8,582 nucleotides of DNA from Candidatus Heimdallarchaeota archaeon (GTDB lineage Archaea; Asgardarchaeota; Heimdallarchaeia; Heimdallarchaeales; Kariarchaeaceae). A program made the position numbers and the translations under genes. Shown here one piece after another: positions 1-5,567 of this stretch. Location: the NCBI GenBank assembly GCA_015522385.1, contig WAMJ01000152.1, forward strand, positions 1 to 8,582, read 5' to 3'. The first letter of the stretch is position 1; every line of letters begins with the position of its first letter. Under the pieces are notes generated by a model. It saw only the letters and a list, made by a program, of their open reading frames with translations, was not told the DNA's origin and did no database searches.

Positions 1-1484
1 GGAGGTGGCAATGGAATAAAACTCTCAATCTTCTCATGAAGTCCCCTGATCAACTGCTCTTCCTGTTCTCGTTTTATCTTCTGTAACTGTAGGCTCTCCA
101 CCATCTTACTGAATTTCCTCACAACGGAGAGGTTTCTCCTTCGCTTACCCTCAATTGATAGAATTTTAGCAGCCATGTCCAATACCTTTTTGCTGTCGGC
201 CACAAGGGTGTATCGTTCGCGTGTCTCTATGTGCTCATATGCCCGTAGCATGAGACGTAGGGAATTCCAAGCATTGTACTCTGCAGATTCGAGATCACCC
301 TCTGCCCTTTTTCTTGCAGAAAGTACCATCTCCCAATAGGACAGGACCATCTCTTGTTTTCCTGCCATGGTTCTGTAGCTGTCAGCTAGTTCCAAATCTC
401 CTGCAGAGAAAGCAAGGGAGGCAGCAGTGAGGTAATTCCTGATTGCCTCTTCGGGCAGATAGTTCTCCTCGTTGTACTTCCCAAAGAACAAGTAGGATTT
501 TAGGATCCACATAGGCTCTGCGATGTCAGATTCAGCGACATCAATGGCAGCTAAATAGTACTTATGAGCTTTGTCGAGGTTTCCGAGATTCTCATTGGCT
601 AGTCCCAGCAATGTGTAGTATATCTCACGATCAGACTGGTTTGCATTTCCCAATCTCTTCTGGTCTATCTGGATTAGGGTGTCAATGATAATCTCATCAC
701 TCATCGGGAAGTGCTGATGGTAGAGTTGAGCTATCTTAATCTGACTAGCTATGCTCAGAACCTCCCTATTCCTCTTCTCGGCTAGTGGAACGATTTTTTT
801 GTAAAGTTCCAGAGCAAGATGGAAGACTTCACGTTCACGGTAATTTTCAGCTACTGTGTAAGCACCATCCAGACCAAGGTCAATATCGATATCGATACTA
901 TCAAGGTTCTCCAGGTACAGAAGCATCTCGTACGCGAGATAATGGATCTGTTCAAGAACCTCGTTGCTGAGTTCACCAGATCGTTGGATCAGTGAGATGA
1001 GCCTTCCGATCTGATTGACGTCTATGTCTGTGATATCTATATCTTCGAGAATAGCCAGGGCTTTACTTAGCGTAAGTTTCTGATCCTCGAGGAGCAACTC
1101 CTTGTTATTTATGAGGTCAAGGAGCTCTTGGAAAAATCTCTTGGGAGAGTACAGACCTCCTCTTTGGGTCACCGACATCATTGCGAGTTTGACTTCCTTT
1201 GGGATCTTCTCCTCCATAGTCACCAGAGCGTAAACCAAGCTTCTGTTAGACCCTACAGGGTTTACCTCGTAGTAGAGGAGTCTCCAATTGTCAGTGATCT
1301 TCCGGACAGAACCAGGGGGTGGGCGTTTCTTGAGGACATGTATTCCGACCTTGGAGATAAGACCCCTGAGCTTATTCTCATTAAGTGGAGTCTCATGGGA
1401 ATCATGGAGCTGTCTCCATGCTATTTTGGAGGGATATCTCTCTCCAATCAACACCACTGACTTATGAATTAGATCAGAATACAT
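1..1484 (-). CDS. Large TPR-like helical-repeat protein of unknown function, 3' end outside the window
   Basis: An open frame of 494 codons runs without a stop from an ATG at 1484 to the window edge; an in-frame TAA lies directly before the ATG, so this is the first possible Met. Residues 1-90 form a compact segment with aromatic residues and a basic proline turn (KKRPPPG, 52-58); it could be a winged-helix or other small domain, but I recognise no family. From about residue 205 to 440 the protein is helical with TPR-like pairs, the clearest at 288-320 and 325-365 with alternating Leu/Ala/Tyr positions. Residues 455-490 are rich in Lys, Glu, Gln and Leu and look like a coiled coil leading into an unseen C-terminal part. 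There is no signal peptide or membrane segment. It is divergent from kynU across 141 bases. A scaffold or regulator role is a guess from architecture alone. Confidence 0.8.
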   Translation of the reverse strand, partial: MYSDLIHKSVVLIGERYPSKIAWRQLHDSHETPLNENKLRGLISKVGIHVLKKRPPPGSVRKITDNWRLLYYEVNPVGSNRSLVYALVTMEEKIPKEVKLAMMSVTQRGGLYSPKRFFQELLDLINNKELLLEDQKLTLSKALAILEDIDITDIDVNQIGRLISLIQRSGELSNEVLEQIHYLAYEMLLYLENLDSIDIDIDLGLDGAYTVAENYREREVFHLALELYKKIVPLAEKRNREVLSIASQIKIAQLYHQHFPMSDEIIIDTLIQIDQKRLGNANQSDREIYYTLLGLANENLGNLDKAHKYYLAAIDVAESDIAEPMWILKSYLFFGKYNEENYLPEEAIRNYLTAASLAFSAGDLELADSYRTMAGKQEMVLSYWEMVLSARKRAEGDLESAEYNAWNSLRLMLRAYEHIETRERYTLVADSKKVLDMAAKILSIEGKRRRNLSVVRKFSKMVESLQLQKIKREQEEQLIRGLHEKIESFIPLPP

Positions 1485-1501
1485 TTAGTAAAATCTGCTT
1501 C

Positions 1502-1523
1502 AATTCGTTCAATAAAACGATTT
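1502..1523. repeat. Imperfect inverted repeat over the TPR-gene TATA box
   Basis: AATTCGTT (1502-1509) and AACGATTT (1516-1523) are inverted copies matching at seven of eight positions around a six-base spacer; the inner TCGTT/AACGA arms are perfect. The spacer and right arm contain the TATA-like box of the minus-strand gene, so a protein bound here would block TBP. An operator is inferred from symmetry and position only. Confidence 0.35.
1511..1517 (-). promoter_or_regulatory. TATA-like box for the TPR gene
   Basis: On the minus strand TTTTATT is centred about 30 bases before the ATG at 1484, with an A-rich stretch just upstream of it. This spacing predicts a leader of only a few bases, and there is no Shine-Dalgarno sequence before the ATG. 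It is slightly further from the start than the boxes of the other genes here. Confidence 0.45.
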
Positions 1524-1562
1524 GTATTTTCTTCTGGATTAGACTTCCAAAGGATGGGAGAA

Positions 1563-1593
1563 CCAATCACAAAACCAATCCCATTGGGCCAAT
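1563..1593. promoter_or_regulatory. Cluster of four CCAAT/ATTGG boxes upstream of kynU, candidate operator
   Basis: Four copies of one pentamer fall within 31 bases: CCAAT at 1563-1567, 1575-1579 and 1589-1593, and its complement ATTGG at 1583-1587. The first two sit in a direct repeat AACCAATC with a 12-base period. The second with the third, and the third with the fourth, form palindromes with spacers of three and one base. The cluster ends three bases before the kynU TATA-like box, so it overlaps the position of the BRE. A binding site for a regulator of the kynurenine genes is inferred. Confidence 0.45.
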
Positions 1594-1596
1594 AGA

Positions 1597-1602
1597 TTTA
1601 TT
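1597..1602 (+). promoter_or_regulatory. TATA-like box for kynU
   Basis: TTTATT is centred 26 to 27 bases before the ATG at 1626. The same spacing recurs ahead of other genes in the window, which favours that ATG over the in-frame ATG at 1608 and predicts a leaderless transcript. Confidence 0.5.
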
Positions 1603-1625
1603 GAACTATGGATCGATTTAGGACT

Positions 1626-2867
1626 ATGGAATTCTTGCCAAGCGAGGAATACGCAAAGAAGATGGACAACAAAGACGATTTGGCAGAGTATAGACAGAGG
1701 TTTCACATCCCTCCCCATGGAGACGGAGAGAGCATTTATCTCTGTGGGAACTCTTTGGGCCTACAACCAAGGACAGTTAGGGAGGCAATGGAGCGGGAAT
1801 TGCATTCATGGGAGAAAAACGGAGTGGAGGGGCACTTCAAAGACACAAGGTGGGTGTCGTACCACGAAGATTTAGGTAAGCTGATGGCCCCGATCGTTGG
1901 CGCACTGGAGGAGGAGGTAGTGATCATGAACACATTAACTGTAAATCTACATTTGATGATGGTCTCGTTCTACAGACCGACGAGTACTCGGTACAAGATT
2001 ATGATAGAGGGGTCTGCCTTCCCGTCCGACCAGTATGCCATGAAGTCACAATTACGATTTCATGGTCACGAGAACGCTCTGATAGAGCTTTACCCAAGGG
2101 AGGGAGAGGGACACCTCCGACACGAAGATATTGTTGAGAGCATAGTCAAGCATGGTGATTCCCTCGCATTGGTTATGCTGGGTGGAGTTAATTACTACTC
2201 TGGGCAGGTGTTTGACATGGAGGATATCACACGTGTGGCACATCGTGTTGGGGCGGTGGTCGGGTATGACTTGGCTCATGCAGTTGGGAACATCCCCCTT
2301 AACCTTCACGAATGGGAGGTCGATTTTGCAGTATGGTGTACCTACAAGTACCTCAATAGTGGCCCTGGGGCCATCGCAGGTGCATTCGTTCACCAGAAGC
2401 ATCTGGGGAAGGACCTCCAGAGGTTTGCAGGTTGGTGGGGCCATGACAAATCTAGAAGGTTCCTCATGGAACCAGATTTCGTACCTATGAAGACCGCGGA
2501 AGCATGGCAGCTCAGTAATGCACCAATATTCTCGATGACACCGATCAGAGAATCTCTGAAGATCTTCAATGAGGTGGGAATGGAGAGATTAAGAGAGAAG
2601 AGTATGAAATTGACGGGGTATCTTGAGTTCCTCCTTGATTCCATAGATAATGACCAGATCTGGATATCACCTCCCTCCGAGATCCGTGGATGTCAGATAT
2701 CAATTCACGTGAGAACCAATGGAAAGAAACTCTTTGATAAGTTGACTGAAGAGGGAGTGATCTGTGACTGGAGGGAACCAGACGTGATACGTGTGGCCCC
2801 AGTACCTCTGTACAACTCTTTCATGGACATCTATAGATTCTATAGAATCATGGCAAAGAACCTGTAG
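1626..2867 (+). CDS. kynU: Kynureninase, probably 3-hydroxykynurenine-preferring (EC 3.7.1.3)
   Basis: This PLP enzyme cleaves 3-hydroxykynurenine (or kynurenine) to 3-hydroxyanthranilate (or anthranilate) plus alanine in the cytoplasm. At 413 residues it has normal length. Family marks, numbered from the Met at 1626, are the N-terminal GNSLGL, the DLAHAVGN motif with PLP-contacting Asp215, the CTYKYLNSGPG motif with Schiff-base Lys241, the WWGH motif, and RVAPVPLYNSF near the C-terminus. From remembered alignment with human kynureninase, His70, Ser297 and Asn298 match His102, Ser332 and Asn333, the residues linked to 3-hydroxykynurenine preference. An in-frame ATG at 1608 would add six residues, but the TATA-like box at 1597-1602 would then lie too close for initiation. 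The KMO gene follows after 49 bases and makes its hydroxylated substrate. Confidence 0.95.
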   Translation: MEFLPSEEYAKKMDNKDDLAEYRQRFHIPPHGDGESIYLCGNSLGLQPRTVREAMERELHSWEKNGVEGHFKDTRWVSYHEDLGKLMAPIVGALEEEVVIMNTLTVNLHLMMVSFYRPTSTRYKIMIEGSAFPSDQYAMKSQLRFHGHENALIELYPREGEGHLRHEDIVESIVKHGDSLALVMLGGVNYYSGQVFDMEDITRVAHRVGAVVGYDLAHAVGNIPLNLHEWEVDFAVWCTYKYLNSGPGAIAGAFVHQKHLGKDLQRFAGWWGHDKSRRFLMEPDFVPMKTAEAWQLSNAPIFSMTPIRESLKIFNEVGMERLREKSMKLTGYLEFLLDSIDNDQIWISPPSEIRGCQISIHVRTNGKKLFDKLTEEGVICDWREPDVIRVAPVPLYNSFMDIYRFYRIMAKNL

Positions 2868-2880
2868 TCTTCCTGTTAAG

Positions 2881-2894
2881 GGAAAAGGTTATTT
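2881..2894 (+). promoter_or_regulatory. BRE plus TATA-like box for the KMO gene
   Basis: The purine-rich GGAAAAGG (2881-2888) is followed directly by TTATTT (2889-2894), centred about 25 bases before the ATG at 2917. It lies in the 49-base gap after kynU. No ribosome-binding site precedes the ATG, so the KMO gene may start its own leaderless transcript even if some reads through from kynU. Confidence 0.5.
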
Positions 2895-2916
2895 CCTGAG
2901 AATTCATGTACCCGAT

Positions 2917-4281
2917 ATGGAAGCACCGCAGGATAAGATCATTCTGGCAGGCGCAGGGCTAGCTGGTTCGCTCATGGCCATCTACCTAGCCAAGCAAGGC
3001 TATGATGTTGAGGTCTATGAGAAAAGACCTGATATGAGGGTCGAGAACATTGGCGGAGGCAAGTCAATAAATCTGGCACTATCTCCGCGTGGAATGCGTC
3101 CACTCGAAGAAGTAGGCGTTCTCGATGATGTTCTGAAGATCTCAATACCCATGAAAGGAAGGATGATTCACGGTCAGGACGGAGCCACCAAGTTTCAGCC
3201 CTATGGCAAATTTGATCATGAGTACATAAATTCGGTTTCAAGATCCGAGCTTAACAAAATGCTCATGAATGTGGCAGAATCCACCGGTAGAGTGAAGATC
3301 AACTTCAATGAGCCCTGTACAGGGATCGACCCGTCTACAGGTGACTTCCTTCTAAAGGAGGGGAGACGTATAAGAGGACAGACAATAATCGGTGCAGATG
3401 GAGCGGGTTCTGCAGTGAGATACACCATGCAGACTCTAGGAAGATTCAACTACTCCCAGAGCTTTTTGGAACATGGTTATAAGGAATTGGTGATACCCCC
3501 CGACGAGAAGGGACAGCATGTCATTGACAAGAACTCCCTCCACATTTGGCCCCGGAAGAGCTTTATGCTTATTGCCCTACCTAATCCAGATGGGTCATTT
3601 ACTGCAACACTCTTCCTGAAGTTCGAGGGTGAGAAGAGTTTTGCTTCTCTCAAGACACCAAAGTTGATTGAAGAGTTCTTCGAGGAATATTTCCCTGACG
3701 CGGTGGAGATCATGCCGACCTATGTGGAAGACTTTATGTCGAATCCCGTGGGCCTGCTGGGGACAATCAGGACTGAGCCATGGCACTTCAGCGATATCTC
3801 CCTGCTTATCGGAGACGCCGCTCATGCGATAGTTCCGTTCTATGGCCAAGGTATGAACGCAGCCTTTGAGGATTGCAGAATACTCAACAAGATGATCTCG
3901 GAACATAAGGGCAACTGGGCAGAGATCTTTCCACGGTTCAGCAGGTCACGGAAGCCCAATGCGGATGCCATAGCAGACTTGGCACTAGAGAATTTTATTG
4001 AGATGAGGGACAGTGTTGCTGACGACGCCTTCCTCTTCCGAAAGCAGATCGAGCTTAAGTTATATGAGAGATATCCACAGGAGATCGTCACAAAGTACTC
4101 GATGGTGACGTTCTCCCACATCCCCTACGCTGAGGCAAAGTCAAAAGGGGAACTCCTCATGGAAGTTATATATCGGAGGAGTGAAGGTATCGATACACTC
4201 GAAGATTTTGACTACGAGAGAGCACGTGATGAGATATTAGAATTGTATAGAACTGAATCCCACAGATGGGCAGGTGATTAG
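2917..4281 (+). CDS. kmo: Kynurenine 3-monooxygenase (EC 1.14.13.9)
   Basis: This FAD monooxygenase uses NADPH and O2 to hydroxylate L-kynurenine to 3-hydroxykynurenine. The 454-residue protein begins with a Rossmann FAD motif GAGLAG (12-17), followed by KSINLALSPRG (49-59), GADGAGSAVR (159-168) and the second FAD motif GDAAHAIVPFYGQGMNAAFED (about 299-319). By remembered alignment with the Pseudomonas enzyme, the substrate-binding residues are kept: Arg82, Tyr96, Asn359 and Tyr394. The C-terminus is polar with no hydrophobic helix, so it lacks the membrane anchor of mitochondrial KMO and should be soluble like bacterial forms. The frame stays open upstream to an ATG at 2791 inside kynU, but the Rossmann strand starts right after Met 2917 and the promoter fits that codon. 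The stop abuts the next start with no gap. Confidence 0.95.
   Translation: MEAPQDKIILAGAGLAGSLMAIYLAKQGYDVEVYEKRPDMRVENIGGGKSINLALSPRGMRPLEEVGVLDDVLKISIPMKGRMIHGQDGATKFQPYGKFDHEYINSVSRSELNKMLMNVAESTGRVKINFNEPCTGIDPSTGDFLLKEGRRIRGQTIIGADGAGSAVRYTMQTLGRFNYSQSFLEHGYKELVIPPDEKGQHVIDKNSLHIWPRKSFMLIALPNPDGSFTATLFLKFEGEKSFASLKTPKLIEEFFEEYFPDAVEIMPTYVEDFMSNPVGLLGTIRTEPWHFSDISLLIGDAAHAIVPFYGQGMNAAFEDCRILNKMISEHKGNWAEIFPRFSRSRKPNADAIADLALENFIEMRDSVADDAFLFRKQIELKLYERYPQEIVTKYSMVTFSHIPYAEAKSKGELLMEVIYRRSEGIDTLEDFDYERARDEILELYRTESHRWAGD
4272..4278 (+). promoter_or_regulatory. Ribosome-binding site for the ACMSD gene
   Basis: AGGTGAT matches seven bases of the archaeal Shine-Dalgarno consensus GGAGGTGATC. 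It lies within the last codons of the KMO gene and ends three bases before the GTG at 4282. It is the only clear site of this kind at a gene start in the window and fixes GTG as the start. Confidence 0.75.
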
Positions 4282-5301
4282 GTGACGGATTACTTCAAGG
4301 TAGATATCCACAGTCACATCCTCCCAAAATCCATTCCAGACTTTCACAAGGAATTCGGATACGGGGATTTTATCAGGTTGGAGCACCACAAGCCCAAGTA
4401 TGCAAACATGATAAAGGGGGACAAATTCTTTAGAGAGATCTACTGCAACTGCTGGGATCCAAAAGTTAGACTCACAGAGTGTGACAACAGCGGGGTTGAT
4501 GTACAAGTCTTGTCCACGGTCCCAGTGATGTTCTCGTATTGGGCAAAACCCAGAGATGGTATGGAGGTGGCGCAGTACCTCAATGACGATATATCACAGA
4601 CCGTGCACTCTGCCCCAGAGAGATTTGTGGGTCTGGGGACTCTGCCCATGCAGGATCCAGACCTTGCATTGGAGGAACTCGACAGGTGCATCAAGGAACT
4701 AGGACTGTCAGGGATCGAAATTGGGACACATATCAATGAGTGGAACCTGAGCGACCCTACCCTCTTCCCGGTGTTCAAGAGGGCAGAAGAGCTGGGGGCT
4801 GCAATCTTTGTCCATCCTTGGGACATGATGGGGTTTGATCGTATGGAAAAGTACTGGCTTCCTTGGCTTGTTGGCATGCCCGCGGAGACCTCCTTGGCAA
4901 TATGCTCTATGATCTTTGGGGGAGTCTTCGAAAGGCTACCGAATCTACGAGTGGCATTTGCTCACGGAGGAGGAAGTTTCCCTATCACAATAGGTAGGAT
5001 TGAGCATGGGTTCAAGGTTCGTCCCGACCTCGTGGCGGTTGACAACGATGTCAATCCCCGTGAGTACCTCGGAAGGTTCTGGTTTGACTCTATTCTCCAC
5101 GACCACAAGGCTCTGGATTTTGTGACAGACCTGATAGGTACAGATAGAATATGTTTGGGGACAGACTACCCTTTTCCACTTGGTGAGCTAGAGCCAGGGG
5201 AGCTAATCGAGAGCTCAGGATTCGATGAGAATGATAAGATCAGGATGTTAGGGATGAATGCGCTCGAATGGCTAAACCTACCTCGGTCAAGGTTTGGGTG
5301 A
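4282..5301 (+). CDS. acmsd: 2-amino-3-carboxymuconate-6-semialdehyde decarboxylase (EC 4.1.1.45)
   Basis: A zinc amidohydrolase-fold decarboxylase that turns ACMS, the ring-opened product of 3-hydroxyanthranilate, into 2-aminomuconate semialdehyde and so competes with non-enzymatic closure to quinolinate. The 339 residues agree with the family length of about 335. Metal ligands are visible as His10 and His12 in DIHSHILP, His178 in FVHPWDM and Asp295 in LGTDYPFPLGELEPG. The catalytic His228 lies in AFAHGGG, and Arg51 and Arg239 occupy the substrate-carboxylate positions known from the Pseudomonas enzyme. Long stretches such as VPVMFSYWAKP and KYWLPWLVGMPAET resemble the animal enzyme as I remember it. 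Translation starts at GTG directly after the KMO stop, so the two are almost surely translated from one mRNA. The 3,4-dioxygenase that makes its substrate is not in the window. Confidence 0.95.
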   Translation: MTDYFKVDIHSHILPKSIPDFHKEFGYGDFIRLEHHKPKYANMIKGDKFFREIYCNCWDPKVRLTECDNSGVDVQVLSTVPVMFSYWAKPRDGMEVAQYLNDDISQTVHSAPERFVGLGTLPMQDPDLALEELDRCIKELGLSGIEIGTHINEWNLSDPTLFPVFKRAEELGAAIFVHPWDMMGFDRMEKYWLPWLVGMPAETSLAICSMIFGGVFERLPNLRVAFAHGGGSFPITIGRIEHGFKVRPDLVAVDNDVNPREYLGRFWFDSILHDHKALDFVTDLIGTDRICLGTDYPFPLGELEPGELIESSGFDENDKIRMLGMNALEWLNLPRSRFG

Positions 5302-5348
5302 ATTTTGGGGAGAATTTTCCACACAAAATATTGATCCATGACTTCCTG

Positions 5349-5356
5349 TTTATATT
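5349..5356 (+). promoter_or_regulatory. TATA-like box for the small gene
   Basis: TTTATATT lies in the 77-base gap after ACMSD and is centred 26 to 27 bases before the ATG at 5379. It is one of the two best TATA matches in the window. It indicates a separate leaderless transcript and argues against the longer frame starting at 5268 inside ACMSD. Confidence 0.55.
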
Positions 5357-5378
5357 GGGGAAAATCGAGTATAAGATA

Positions 5379-5567
5379 ATGCCAGCACAAGCCAATCTCC
5401 GGGATCTCGAGAAGTTACAGCTAGCCCTCTCCCTGTTCAAGGCACAAAATGAAGAGGCTTACGGATACCTACAGCAGATCATTAGGGATTATCGAAAGTT
5501 GGGTTACAAGAACATCTGTAAATTGATACTGGAGGAGGTCACACCTGAGGACCTCAAGAGAGATTGA
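5379..5567 (+). CDS. Small helical protein of unknown function, 62 residues
   Basis: The frame runs from the ATG at 5379 to a TGA at 5567 and gives a charged, Leu-rich 62-residue protein beginning MPAQANLRDLEKLQ. Its pattern suggests two or three amphipathic helices, with a tail rich in Glu, Asp and Lys. It has one Cys (about residue 47) and no zinc ribbon, signal peptide or membrane segment. A well-placed TATA-like box 27 bases upstream supports transcription of this exact frame. The frame is open upstream to an ATG at 5268, but that extension lies within the ACMSD gene and the AT-rich promoter and reads like non-coding sequence. The last 14 bases overlap the end of the convergent oligopeptidase gene. 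I recognise no family; a protein-binding or nucleic-acid-binding role would be a guess. Confidence 0.6.
   Translation: MPAQANLRDLEKLQLALSLFKAQNEEAYGYLQQIIRDYRKLGYKNICKLILEEVTPEDLKRD

Noticed and set aside
1128..1621. Plus-strand frames opposite the start of the TPR gene
   Set aside because: They are antisense to a continuous minus-strand frame of 494 codons and resemble no protein.
2152..2490. 112-codon plus-strand frame inside kynU
   Set aside because: It is an out-of-frame shadow of the region encoding the kynureninase PLP site.
2791..2916. 42-residue N-terminal extension of the KMO frame
   Set aside because: It overlaps the end of kynU in another frame, lies ahead of the Rossmann strand that opens the protein, and includes the likely promoter.
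5268..5378. 37-residue extension of the small gene
   Set aside because: It starts inside ACMSD and crosses the TATA-like box at 5349-5356; the residues show no coding character.
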